A stretch of 55,999 nt of DNA from the NCBI RefSeq assembly GCF_014650715.1, contig NZ_BMVM01000034.1:1-55999 (forward strand), read 5' to 3'. Positions 1 to 7,882 of the stretch are shown piece by piece. The position numbers and the translations under genes were made by a program. Position 1 is the first letter of the stretch. Every line of letters begins with the position of its first letter. Under the pieces are notes generated by a model. The model did not search any database. It saw only the letters and a list, made by a program, of their open reading frames with translations, and was not told the origin of the DNA. The DNA is from Streptomyces bluensis (GTDB lineage: Bacteria > Actinomycetota > Actinomycetes > Streptomycetales > Streptomycetaceae).

Positions 1-51
1 CACACGTCAGTGATCGCCGTCACCCGTCCCCAACCTCCGTGGACAGAACAC

Positions 52-1089
52 CTAGGGCAGTTGCGCGTCCGGGACGCCGACTGGCTGCAGCAGCCAGCCG
101 AAGTCGCCGAGCCCGCCGGGTGCCGTGAGCTCGGCGGCCTCGCCCGCGCGCGCGAGGGCTCGTACGTACGCCGCCGGGTCGGTGGTCGCCAGGGTCAGCG
201 GCGGGCGGCCGCTGCTGACCCCGAGGGCGCGCAGGGCGTCCCGCTGGGCCAGCAGCCGGGCCCCCGGCAGGGCGCACGCGTCCAGCGCCACATGTGCGGT
301 GATGTCGCACGAGCCGTCCGGTACGGGGGCGGTCTCCCGCCCCGCCCTGAACCCGGTGAGCGTCCCGAACGGTGGCCGGGCCCCGGCGGTGTGGGCGTAG
401 TCGACGGCGACGGCGAGCCCCCGGCCGACGCTCGCCACGGCCGAGGCCCAGGCGGCGTCCCGGGGGCGCCCGATCTCGGCCCGCAGCCCCTCGTACGGCC
501 CCTCGTACGGCCCCTCGGACGGCCCTTCGGACGGCCCCTCGGCGGGCAGCGGCCACCACCGGTCGAGCCACTCGGCGTCCGCACCCTCCACCGGGTCCCC
601 GAGCCGTTCGGTTCCGTCCCGTCGTACGAGAACGAGGCGTCGTACGCCGTCGGGGTCCACCTGGGCGATGTCCACGGGCACGTTGTCGAGCCATTCGTTG
701 GCGAACAGCAGTCCGGTGACGCCCTTCGGGGGCTCCTGGAGCCACTCGATCCGGTGATGAAGATCACTTGGCCGGGTGGCGCGCTCGATCGCGTACCCAC
801 GCGCGCGGGAGGCCACGTCCGCGGGGAGGGCCTTCAGGACGCCCGTCACCAGCTCGCCCCGGCCCGCCGCCATGTCCACGAAGGCCAGTTCGGAAGGGTG
901 GCCGAGTGTCTCGTCCACCCGGCACAGCAGCCGGGCCACCGCCTCGGCGAACAGCGGGGACGCATGCACTGACGTGCGGAAATGCCCGGCGGGACCCTCG
1001 GGGCGGCGATAGAACCCCAAGGGCCCGTACAGCGCCTCCTCCGTCGCCTCGCGCCACCCGCGCCACTCGCCGCCCGCCGCACCAGTCAC
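52..1089 (-). CDS. MidA-like SAM-dependent methyltransferase
   Basis: 345-residue protein resembling the MidA/NDUFAF7 class of SAM-dependent methyltransferases. Visible signs are the N-terminal YGPLGFYRRPEG region, HFRTSVHASPLFAEAVA, a SAM-binding glycine loop in VDMAAGRGELVTGVL (about residues 71-85), and ANEWLDNVPVD, which matches the family's ANE-hDxhPh segment. The true substrate in actinobacteria is not known. Residues around 184-203 are a four-residue repeat (EGPS/EGPY) encoded by 12-bp DNA repeats at 489-536, probably a flexible insert. The gene starts at a GTG with no good ribosome site and is divergent from the histidine kinase gene. The family call is fairly safe; the reaction is inferred. 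Confidence 0.8.
   Translation of the reverse strand: MTGAAGGEWRGWREATEEALYGPLGFYRRPEGPAGHFRTSVHASPLFAEAVARLLCRVDETLGHPSELAFVDMAAGRGELVTGVLKALPADVASRARGYAIERATRPSDLHHRIEWLQEPPKGVTGLLFANEWLDNVPVDIAQVDPDGVRRLVLVRRDGTERLGDPVEGADAEWLDRWWPLPAEGPSEGPSEGPYEGPYEGLRAEIGRPRDAAWASAVASVGRGLAVAVDYAHTAGARPPFGTLTGFRAGRETAPVPDGSCDITAHVALDACALPGARLLAQRDALRALGVSSGRPPLTLATTDPAAYVRALARAGEAAELTAPGGLGDFGWLLQPVGVPDAQLP
489..548. repeat. 12-bp in-frame tandem repeat inside the methyltransferase gene
   Basis: Four consecutive 12-bp units (CCTCGTACGGCC twice, CCTCGGACGGCC, CTTCGGACGGCC) plus a fifth degenerate unit. On the coding strand they give repeated EGPY/EGPS. The unit is a multiple of three, so copy number can change without breaking the frame. 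Confidence 0.9.
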
Positions 1090-1207
1090 CGCGCCAGGTT
1101 AGGCGCCGCGAACCACGGAGCCTCCACCTTGCGGAGTACGCGCGCCGGTTGTGGATCGGCCCTCCGGTTGACTCCTGCACCCTGCACGCTTCCCTACTCT
1201 GGGTTAC

Positions 1208-2410
1208 GTGCAGCGCCTCTACGACTTCCTCCGCAGGCACCCGACATGGGTCGACAGCTTCTGGGCCGTCGTCCTGCTCGGGATCTCCACGGTGAGCGGA
1301 ACCGCGGGTCATGGGGCAGAGCGAGCCGTCTCCCCGGCCGCGTGGATCCCGATCATGATCCTGCTCTGCCTTGTGGTGGCGTTGCGCCGCCGCCTCCCCG
1401 AGGAGATGCTGCTGCTGGCCGCCGCGATGGGCGTGGCGCAACTGATCACCGACGTGCCGCCGGGACCGGTCGACTTCGCCATGCTGGTGATCATCTACAC
1501 GGTGGCGGTGACCGGTGCCCGCTGGGCCTCCCGGTTCGCACTGGTCGGCGGTCTGAGCGCGGGCGTGCTGGCGCAGCTGCGCTGGCCCGCCGAACAGTCG
1601 GGCCCCCTGGGCGACATAGCGATAGCGGTCTTCCAGACCGTGCCGTTCGCCCTCGCCTGGGTGCTCGGCGACTCCCTGCGCACCCGCCGCGCCTACTTCG
1701 CGCAGCTGGAGGAGCGCGCCGCCCGCCTGGAGAAGGAGCGCGAGGCGCAGTCCAAGGTCGCCGTGGCCGCCGAGCGCGCCCGCATCGCCCGCGAGCTGCA
1801 CGACGTGGTCGCCCACAACGTGTCCGTGATGGTGGTCCAGGCGGACGGCGCCGCGTATGTCCTCGACGCCGCCCCCGACCAGGCGAAGAAGGCCCTGGAG
1901 ACGATCTCCTCCACCGGACGCCAGGCCCTCGCCGAGATGCGCCGCCTGCTGGGCGTGCTGCGCACCGGCGAGCACCAGGAGAGCGGCGAGTACGTCCCGC
2001 AGCCCGACGTCGAACAGCTGGACGAGCTGATCGAGCAGTGCCGTAGCTCCGGCCTCCCCGTCGACTTCAGGATCGAGGGAACCCCGCGGCCCCTGCCCAG
2101 TGGCGTGGAGCTCACGGCGTACCGCATCGTCCAGGAGGCCCTCACCAACACGCGCAAGCACGGCGGCCCGAACGCGGGCGCGAGCGTGCGCCTGGTCTAC
2201 TTCGACGACGGCCTCGGCCTGCTCGTCGAGGACGACGGCAAGGGCGCCCCCCACGAGATGTACGAGGACGGCGGCTTCGACGGTCAGGGACACGGCCTGA
2301 TCGGCATGCGGGAGCGCGTGGGCATGGTCGGCGGCACCCTGGACGCGGGACCGCGCCCCGGCGGCGGCTTCCGCATCAGCGCGCTGCTGCCGCTCAAACC
2401 CGCTCACTGA
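1208..2410 (+). CDS. DesK/NarL-class sensor histidine kinase
   Basis: 400-residue membrane histidine kinase. The N-terminal half has about four to five hydrophobic segments (roughly 15-30, 46-60, 64-80, 88-102, 108-122 and 135-155), then a coiled coil (162-190). The HisKA_3 dimerisation box is ERARIARELHDVVAHN with the phospho-accepting His at about 198. The C-terminal HATPase domain has an N-box (EALTNTRKHGG), DDGKG, and GHGLIGMRERVGMVGG. The signal sensed is unknown. It lies 44 bp upstream of a LuxR-type response regulator and surely pairs with it. A TACTCT -10-like hexamer at 1195-1200 would start transcription about at the GTG, so the mRNA may be leaderless. Confidence 0.93.
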   Translation: MQRLYDFLRRHPTWVDSFWAVVLLGISTVSGTAGHGAERAVSPAAWIPIMILLCLVVALRRRLPEEMLLLAAAMGVAQLITDVPPGPVDFAMLVIIYTVAVTGARWASRFALVGGLSAGVLAQLRWPAEQSGPLGDIAIAVFQTVPFALAWVLGDSLRTRRAYFAQLEERAARLEKEREAQSKVAVAAERARIARELHDVVAHNVSVMVVQADGAAYVLDAAPDQAKKALETISSTGRQALAEMRRLLGVLRTGEHQESGEYVPQPDVEQLDELIEQCRSSGLPVDFRIEGTPRPLPSGVELTAYRIVQEALTNTRKHGGPNAGASVRLVYFDDGLGLLVEDDGKGAPHEMYEDGGFDGQGHGLIGMRERVGMVGGTLDAGPRPGGGFRISALLPLKPAH

Positions 2411-2454
2411 CGACCGTGTGACGGAAGACAGAAACGGAACGGAAGAGGACTCCG

Positions 2455-3126
2455 ATGGCGATCCGCGTGATGCTCGTCGACGACCAGGTGCTGCTGCGCA
2501 CCGGGTTCCGGATGGTGCTCGCCGCCCAGCCGGACATGGAGGTCGTGGCCGAGGCGGGCGACGGCGTGGAGGCCCTCCAGGTGCTGCGGTCCACCGAGGT
2601 GGACGTGGTCCTCATGGACGTCCGCATGCCGAAGCTGGACGGCGTGGAGGCGACCCGCCGCATCTGCTCGGACCCTAACCCGCCGAAGGTGCTGATCCTG
2701 ACCACCTTCGACCTCGACGAGTACGCCTTCTCCGGGCTGAAGGCGGGCGCCTCCGGTTTCATGCTGAAGGACGTGCCCCCGGGCGAGCTGCTGGCCGCGA
2801 TCCGCTCGGTGCACAGCGGTGACGCCGTGGTCGCCCCGTCCACGACCCGGCGCCTCCTCGACCGGTTCGCGCCGATGCTGCCGAGCTCGGGCAAGGGCCC
2901 CCAGCGCAAGGAGCTGGAGCGGCTCACCGACCGTGAGCGCGAGGTCATGGTGCTTGTCGCCCAGGGCCTGTCGAACGGTGAGATCGCGGCCCGCCTGGTC
3001 CTGTCCGAGGCCACCGTGAAGACACACGTCGGCCGCATCCTGACCAAGCTGGAACTGCGCGACCGGGTGCAGGTGGTGGTCCTGGCGTACGAGACGGGGC
3101 TGGTGCGGGCCGGAGGACAGGGCTGA
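2455..3126 (+). CDS. NarL/LuxR-family response regulator
   Basis: 223-residue two-component response regulator, partner of the kinase just upstream. The receiver domain (about 1-120) has the acidic pair DD at 9-10, phospho-acceptor Asp55 in VVLMDVRMPKLDG, and the conserved Lys in GFMLKDVPP. The C-terminal LuxR-type helix-turn-helix is LTDREREVMVLVAQGLSNGEIAARLVLSEATVKTHVGRILTKL (about 155-197). An ATG with an AGAGGA-like ribosome site fixes the start. Its target genes are not identifiable from the window; the following P-loop gene is 82 bp downstream on the same strand and could be read from the same transcript. Confidence 0.95.
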   Translation: MAIRVMLVDDQVLLRTGFRMVLAAQPDMEVVAEAGDGVEALQVLRSTEVDVVLMDVRMPKLDGVEATRRICSDPNPPKVLILTTFDLDEYAFSGLKAGASGFMLKDVPPGELLAAIRSVHSGDAVVAPSTTRRLLDRFAPMLPSSGKGPQRKELERLTDREREVMVLVAQGLSNGEIAARLVLSEATVKTHVGRILTKLELRDRVQVVVLAYETGLVRAGGQG

Positions 3127-3208
3127 GTACCGTACGGGGCGCGGACGGGGGCCGGAGCGAAAACGGGGATGTGACCCGCGCGTGACCACCGCCCACTAGG
3201 GTGCGCGC

Positions 3209-3841
3209 ATGCTCCTGTGGATCAACGGCCCCTTCGGCGGCGGCAAGACACAGACCGCGCACGAGATCCAGCGACGGCTGCCCGACAGCGTCATCTGCGA
3301 TCCCGAGCACGCCGGCTTCGGGCTGCGCCGCATGCTGCCCCCCGAACTGCGCGGGAACTTCCAGGATCTGGCGTCCTGGCGGCAGGGCGTCGTCGAGGTC
3401 CTCGATCTGGCACTCACCAAGCACGACGGCGTCGTGATCGCCCCCATGACGGTGACCAGTCCCTCCTACTTCGCGGAGACCGTCGGCCGGCTGCGCGAAC
3501 TCGGGCACGACGTACGTCACTTCACGCTCCTCGCGGAGCGCGAGACCGTCCTGCGTCGGCTGCGCGAACGCGGTCTTGGCCATCTCCTCCCGTACGTCGC
3601 CGGAAAGCGCGGCTCACTGCGCCGGGAGAGCTGGGCGGTGGAGCAGCTCGACCACTGCCTGGAGGCCCTGGGCGAGCCGGAGTTCGCCGAACACCTGTGG
3701 ACGGACCACTCGACGGTGCCGAAGACGGCCGACCGCATCGCCGTCCTGGCCGGGCTGACGCTGCGGCCGAACAGGGAGGGCGCGCTGCGGACGCGACTGC
3801 GGCAGGCGAGGGTCGGGCTGAAGCACATCCGCTTCGACTGA
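3209..3841 (+). CDS. TmrB-like P-loop ATP-binding protein
   Basis: 210-residue protein with an N-terminal Walker A motif, GPFGGGKTQTA (about residues 7-17), after a single beta strand, the layout of small P-loop kinases and of the tunicamycin-resistance protein TmrB. No LID or substrate motif identifies a reaction. Conserved-looking features include RRLPDSVICDPEHAGFGLRRMLPP and HFTLLAERETVLRRLRERG. Such proteins are often annotated as AAA family ATPases or tunicamycin resistance-like proteins; phosphorylation or binding of an antibiotic is only a possibility. Convergent with the ArsR-family gene. Confidence 0.75.
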   Translation: MLLWINGPFGGGKTQTAHEIQRRLPDSVICDPEHAGFGLRRMLPPELRGNFQDLASWRQGVVEVLDLALTKHDGVVIAPMTVTSPSYFAETVGRLRELGHDVRHFTLLAERETVLRRLRERGLGHLLPYVAGKRGSLRRESWAVEQLDHCLEALGEPEFAEHLWTDHSTVPKTADRIAVLAGLTLRPNREGALRTRLRQARVGLKHIRFD

Positions 3842-3851
3842 CCGGGTGCCC

Positions 3852-3926
3852 CTCAGCGACCTGCTCAGCCGCTCAGCGACCGCTCAGCCCCTCAGTGACC
3901 CACTCAGTCCTTCAGCGACCTGACAG
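3852..3926. repeat. 20-bp tandem repeat array (CTCAG pairs) between convergent genes
   Basis: Six CTCAG and one TTCAG pentamers start at 3852, 3864, 3872, 3883, 3891, 3903 and 3911. The spacing alternates 12, 8, 11, 8, 12, 8, so the real unit is about 20 bp (CTCAGYGACC, two bases, CTCAGYC and one base), present 3.5 times. It fills the gap between the stop codons of the TmrB-like and ArsR-family genes. No hairpin with a U-tract is evident, so it is not an ordinary terminator. Confidence 0.85.
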
Positions 3927-3929
3927 CCC

Positions 3930-5051
3930 CTACCTGAGGATGGCCTCCAGGAAGTCGCTCCCCAGCCGCGCCACCACCGTGACGTCCAGCTGGTGCAGCA
4001 CATAGCGGCCGCGGCGGCGCGTCGTGATCAGGCCCGCCTTCTTCAGGACGGCGAGATGCCGGGACACCTCGGGCGCGCTCAGATCGTTGGCGTGCGCCAG
4101 CTCGCCCGTCGTGTACGGCGCCCTGGCTATGTTCCGGCACAGGCGCAGGCGTATGGGATGCGCGAGGGCTTCCAGGCGCAGCTTGAGCACCTCCACGGAG
4201 GCGGGCGCCGCCTCGGGCCCCGCGACCGGGTAGAGCACGGTGGGGCGCCAGCCCGAGGCGTGCAGCACCATCAGGTGCGGCCAGCCGTGGTACGTCGGCA
4301 CGAAGGTGACGCCGGGGCCGACCTCGGGGTCCACGGCGGTCGTGGTGCCGTGGGCGAGCTTGTCGGCCTCGATACGGGTCCCTCCGCCGTTCCCGGTGAG
4401 CGTGAGCGCGGCCGAGACCGCGGTCAGCGCCTCCTCCAGGCCCTTGTGGCGCAGGATCTCGGTCTTGTGACGGGCGTCGGCGGCCAGGTGGACCCGCACC
4501 CGGCGCCAGGTGTCCCCGAAGAACGCCTCGTCGCAGTCCTCCAGCAGGCGCCGCACCCACGCCCGTACGGTCGGGGGGTCGGCCAGCAGGCGTTGGGTGA
4601 AGCCGAGCTGCTCGGGGCCGCGGCTCGCCGCGAGGTCCAGCACGACATCGTGCCGGGCCCGGTCGACCAGGGGCGAGGGCAGCCCGGCCGCGTACTGGGA
4701 GCCGCAGCTGAACTCCAGGGCCACCGCGACGAACCGCTCGTCGCTCAGCCGGTCCAGGAGGTCCAGGTCCTCGGTGAGCGTCGTCCCCGGGTGGCCGTCG
4801 CACTCCGGCAGGGCGGCGAACGGCATGAAGATGTCCGAGAACGTGTTCCGCCACAGGAAGTCCGCCTGGATCAGACGGTCCGCCAGGTCCGGCTTGAGCG
4901 CGGCCGTGGTGGCCGTCACCCAGCCCTGTACGCCGGGATGGTGGCCCGGCTCGGAGAGCGCGTGCAGCGCGACGGCCAGCTCGGCCAGCGGTGACGTCCC
5001 GAAGACGATCCGCTCGGCCGGCAGCCCGGTGATGTCGATGCTGAGGCTCAT
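3930..5051 (-). CDS. ArsR-family regulator with an N-terminal DUF5937-like region
   Basis: 373-residue regulator. The large N-terminal part (1-270) is of the kind found fused to ArsR helix-turn-helix domains in actinobacteria (start SLSIDITGLPAERIVFGTSPLAELAVALHAL). The C-terminal winged helix is clear: LRLEALAHPIRLRLCRNIARAPYTTGELAHANDLSAPEVSRHLAVLKKAGLITTRRRGRYVLHQL. No ArsR metal-binding cysteine motif (ELCVCDL type) is present, so the ligand is probably organic rather than a metal. The ATG at 5051 is chosen because family similarity begins there; the frame stays open further upstream. A perfect inverted repeat 35 bp upstream of the start is the likely autoregulatory operator. Confidence 0.85.
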   Translation of the reverse strand: MSLSIDITGLPAERIVFGTSPLAELAVALHALSEPGHHPGVQGWVTATTAALKPDLADRLIQADFLWRNTFSDIFMPFAALPECDGHPGTTLTEDLDLLDRLSDERFVAVALEFSCGSQYAAGLPSPLVDRARHDVVLDLAASRGPEQLGFTQRLLADPPTVRAWVRRLLEDCDEAFFGDTWRRVRVHLAADARHKTEILRHKGLEEALTAVSAALTLTGNGGGTRIEADKLAHGTTTAVDPEVGPGVTFVPTYHGWPHLMVLHASGWRPTVLYPVAGPEAAPASVEVLKLRLEALAHPIRLRLCRNIARAPYTTGELAHANDLSAPEVSRHLAVLKKAGLITTRRRGRYVLHQLDVTVVARLGSDFLEAILR

Positions 5052-5085
5052 GCAGTCATGGTGCACCCGGCCACTGACAACGCCC

Positions 5086-5114
5086 CGTCGATTGACGGCG
5101 CCCGTCAATCGACG
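5086..5114. promoter_or_regulatory. Perfect 13-bp inverted repeat, probable ArsR operator
   Basis: Left arm CGTCGATTGACGG (5086-5098), spacer CGC, right arm CCGTCAATCGACG (5102-5114): a perfect 29-bp palindromic site. It is the most AT-rich point of the intergenic region and lies 35-63 bp upstream of the ArsR-family start. Position and symmetry fit the binding site of a dimeric winged-helix repressor. Downstream at 5150-5230 the gap is low-complexity CTGCC/CTGCT repeats without other visible signals. Confidence 0.75.
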
Positions 5115-5280
5115 CGACGCGCACGGCGGGCCGGCGCAGCCTGGACGGACCGGACCGGACGCCGGCCTGTCCTCCTCCTGCCCCCACCCTGCCCTGCTCT
5201 GCTCTGCTCTGCCCCGATCCTGCCCTGCCCGAGACGAGCCCGTTGCCCGCTCGTCGCCCTGTCCCGAGAGGCGGTACACC

Positions 5281-5505
5281 GTGAGCGTCACCGAGCAGTA
5301 CATCCTCGACACCTACCGTGCCCAGCGCCTCGGCGAGCCCGCCCCGCCCGCGCCGGGTGCCCACGACTGGGAGGTGGTGCGCGAACTGCGCGACCTCCGG
5401 CGGTTCCGTGCGGTCACGGCGGGCCGCCCGGCCCGCGGACGCGTACGGTCCGCGGCGGCTCGGCTCCTGCGGACGCGCCCTACCCGGCGCCCGCGCCCCC
5501 GGTGA
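5281..5505 (+). CDS. Small protein of unknown function
   Basis: 74-residue protein starting at a GTG (SVTEQYILDTYRAQRLGEPAPP), with a helical N-terminal half and a basic Arg/Pro-rich tail. It is divergent from the ArsR-family gene, and its last 26 bp overlap the 3' end of the threonine-aldolase-like gene on the other strand. A GAGAGG ribosome-site-like sequence precedes the start. No function is recognised. Codon bias (third positions mostly G/C) supports a real gene, but a short GC-rich ORF needs caution. Confidence 0.6.
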   Translation: MSVTEQYILDTYRAQRLGEPAPPAPGAHDWEVVRELRDLRRFRAVTAGRPARGRVRSAAARLLRTRPTRRPRPR

Positions 5506-6727
5506 CCTCCCGCAGCCGGGCCACGAACTCCGCCACCGCCTCCTTCACGTCGCTCGCCGTCCACTCCAGCCCGGCCGCCCGCACGACGACCTCGGTGTAC
5601 GACAGCCCCGGGCCGCCCGCGTCCCAGGCGCCCGCGAACAGGACGGTCCTCGTCTCCTCGCCCTGCCGGATCGCGGCCTCGGAGAGGACGTCGGCGTCGT
5701 ACGGCAGCCAGACCTGGAACTCATGGGTGTGCGGCTCCTCCGGGTGGACGCGCGCCCAGGGCACCCCGGCGGCCGCGAAGCCCTCGCGGAGCGCGGCGGC
5801 CACCACGCGCGCGTGGGTCACGTACTCCGGCAGCCGGGGCAGCTCCCGCTCCAGGCCGGCCAGCGCCGACAGCGCCGTGGGGAACTGCTGGAAGACCTGG
5901 CCGCCGTACCGGTGCCGCCATGTCTTCGCCTCGTCGGCGAGCCATCGAGGGCCCGCGAGCGCCGCGCCGCCGAAGCCGGCGAGCGACTTGTAGAGCGACA
6001 CGTAGACGCTGTCCGCGAGGCCCGCGATCTCCTCCAGGGGCCGTCCGAAGTGGACGGTCGTCTCCCACAGCCGGGCCCCGTCGAAGTGCACCACCGCGTC
6101 GCGCGCGTGGGCGGCCGCGACGACCTCGCAGAGCTCCTCCCAGGTGGGCAGCACGAAACCGGCGTCCCTGAGGGGCAGTTCGAGCATCAGTGAGCCGAAG
6201 GGCTCGGCGAAGTCACGCACCTCGTCGGCGGTCGGCAGCCGTGGCTCGCTCGTCACCCGCAGCGGACGCAATCCGCTGACCTCGCTGAACGCCTTCCGTT
6301 CGTGCACCTCGGGGTGGGACAGCGCGTGCAGCGCCACGGCCGGGTCGCCGGTGCGGGCGGCCCAGACGCGCAGTGCCACCTGCTGGGCCATCGTGCCCGT
6401 CGGGAAGAAGGCGGCGGCCTCCTTGCCGAGCAGCCCCGCGACCCGCTCCTCCAGGGCCTCGACGATGCCGTCGCCGTACATGTCCGGCGCCTCGTCCAGG
6501 TCGTACAGCCCCGGCGCCTCCTCCCGCAGCAGCGCCAGCCGCTCCCGGATCGTCACCAGGAACGCCGGGCGGTCCAGCGTCCGCTCCGCCGCCCGAAGGG
6601 CGGCGATCCGCCGCTGCCGACGCCGTGCCGCCGGCGACTCAGGGGCCTGCGCCGCCGTGTCCTCCTCGCCGTCCGGCTGCACGGTTCGCCCCTGGCCCCG
6701 AACGTCCGCCCGCTCCGCGGTCCCCAT
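5480..6727 (-). CDS. Threonine aldolase / beta-eliminating lyase family PLP enzyme
   Basis: About 415 residues, a fold-type I PLP enzyme of the threonine aldolase (beta-eliminating lyase) family. Such enzymes cleave L-threonine or L-allo-threonine to glycine and acetaldehyde. Visible features: FFPTGTMAQQVALRVWA (cofactor-phosphate region), HALSHPEVHE, VVHFDGARLWET (Asp pairing with the pyridine N, plus Arg), and the PLP lysine in SVYVSLYKSLAGFGGAALAG. The YKS context differs from the SKG of classical LtaE, so it may act on another amino acid. The ATG at 6727 is preferred for its GGAGAGG ribosome site; in-frame GTGs at 6751 and 6775 are alternatives. The 3' end overlaps the small ORF on the opposite strand. 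Confidence 0.83.
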   Translation of the reverse strand: MGTAERADVRGQGRTVQPDGEEDTAAQAPESPAARRRQRRIAALRAAERTLDRPAFLVTIRERLALLREEAPGLYDLDEAPDMYGDGIVEALEERVAGLLGKEAAAFFPTGTMAQQVALRVWAARTGDPAVALHALSHPEVHERKAFSEVSGLRPLRVTSEPRLPTADEVRDFAEPFGSLMLELPLRDAGFVLPTWEELCEVVAAAHARDAVVHFDGARLWETTVHFGRPLEEIAGLADSVYVSLYKSLAGFGGAALAGPRWLADEAKTWRHRYGGQVFQQFPTALSALAGLERELPRLPEYVTHARVVAAALREGFAAAGVPWARVHPEEPHTHEFQVWLPYDADVLSEAAIRQGEETRTVLFAGAWDAGGPGLSYTEVVVRAAGLEWTASDVKEAVAEFVARLREVTGGAGAG

Positions 6728-6932
6728 CGCCCTCTCCGCCCTGTCGCTCACCCCCGGATGATGTCGTGCGCCCACGCGCGTGGCACCCCCTTTTCCGTGC
6801 CCGCGTGGCGTGGCGCCACGTGGGGAAACCCACAGCCTGTGGACAACCGATCGCCCCTCGAACCAATCGCGTTAACATGACGAGAAATCGTCCGGTACCC
6901 AGAGCGGACTGGAACGGGAAGGCCACCGTCGA

Positions 6933-7850
6933 GTGAGTACATTCCAACCCGACCCCAAGGACCGCCCCGCGCGGCTCACCGTGGGCGTTGTCGGAGCGGG
7001 CCGGGTCGGGCCCGCCCTGGCGGCGTCGCTCCAGCTCGCGGGGCATCGGCCCGTCGCTGTCTCCGGGGTCTCCGACGCGTCGAAACGGCGGGCCGCGGCG
7101 CTGCTGCCCGACGTACCGCTGGTGACCCCGGCCGATGTCCTGGACGGCGCCGAGCTGGTGCTGCTGACCGTGCCGGACGACGCCCTGCCCGGGCTGGTCG
7201 AGGGGCTCGCCGAGACCGGCGCCGTGCGGCCGGGGCAGCTGCTCGTGCACACCTCCGGGCGGTACGGCGCGAAGGTGCTGGACCCCGCGCTGCGGGCCGG
7301 GGCGCTGCCGCTGGCGCTGCACCCGGCGATGACGTTCACCGGCACCCCCGTGGACGTGCAGCGGCTCGCCGGGTGCTCCTTCGGGGTCACCGCGCCCGAG
7401 GAACTGCGACTGGCCGCCGAGGCGCTGGTGATCGAGATGGGCGGCGAGCCCGAGTGGGTCGCCGAGTCCGCCCGCCCGCTGTACCACGCGGCGCTCGCCC
7501 TGGGTTCCAACCACCTGGTGACCCTGGTCGCCCAGTCCATGGAGCTGCTGCGCACGGCGGGCGTCGAGGCCCCCGACCGCATGCTCGGGCCGCTGCTGGG
7601 CGCCGCCCTCGACAACGCCCTGCGCTCCGGCGACGCGGCCCTCACCGGTCCCGTCGCGCGCGGAGACGCGGGCACGGTCGCCGCGCACGTCGCCGAGCTG
7701 CGCGAGCACGCCCCGGGGGCCGTCGCCGGCTACCTGGCGATGGCACGCGCGACCGCCGACCGCGCGCTCGCCCACGGCCTGCTCAAGCCGGAACTCGCCG
7801 AGGACCTCCTCGGGGTACTCGCCAACGGCACGGAAGGGGACGCCCGATGA
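6933..7850 (+). CDS. Rossmann-fold/DUF2520 oxidoreductase-like protein
   Basis: 305-residue two-domain protein. The N-terminal NAD(P)-binding fold has GVVGAGRVGPALAASL (about residues 18-33) and VLLTVPDDALP. The C-terminal DUF2520 helical domain is of ketopantoate-reductase-like shape (LPLALHPAMTFTG, YHAALALGSNHLVTLVAQS). It starts an operon with panC in many actinobacteria, so a reductive step in pantoate synthesis is plausible but unproven. The GTG start at 6933 has an upstream GGAA-type site. The stop overlaps the start of an 11-codon mini-ORF that leads into panC. Confidence 0.85.
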   Translation: MSTFQPDPKDRPARLTVGVVGAGRVGPALAASLQLAGHRPVAVSGVSDASKRRAAALLPDVPLVTPADVLDGAELVLLTVPDDALPGLVEGLAETGAVRPGQLLVHTSGRYGAKVLDPALRAGALPLALHPAMTFTGTPVDVQRLAGCSFGVTAPEELRLAAEALVIEMGGEPEWVAESARPLYHAALALGSNHLVTLVAQSMELLRTAGVEAPDRMLGPLLGAALDNALRSGDAALTGPVARGDAGTVAAHVAELREHAPGAVAGYLAMARATADRALAHGLLKPELAEDLLGVLANGTEGDAR

Positions 7851-7882
7851 CGCCCGCGCCCGGGAACGGAGACGCCCGATGA
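7847..7882 (+). other. 11-codon mini-ORF relaying translation into panC
   Basis: The ATG at 7847 overlaps the TGA of the DUF2520 gene (ATGA), encodes MTPAPGNGDAR, and stops at a TGA that overlaps the panC ATG (again ATGA). The 13-bp sequence GACGCCCGATGAC occurs at both junctions (7840-7852 and 7871-7883), so the mini-ORF looks like a small tandem duplication of the gene junction. Whether it is translated is inference. Confidence 0.5.

Noticed and set aside
3852..3926. Possible CRISPR-like array
   Set aside because: Repeats adjoin without unique spacers of 25-40 bp and no cas gene is present.
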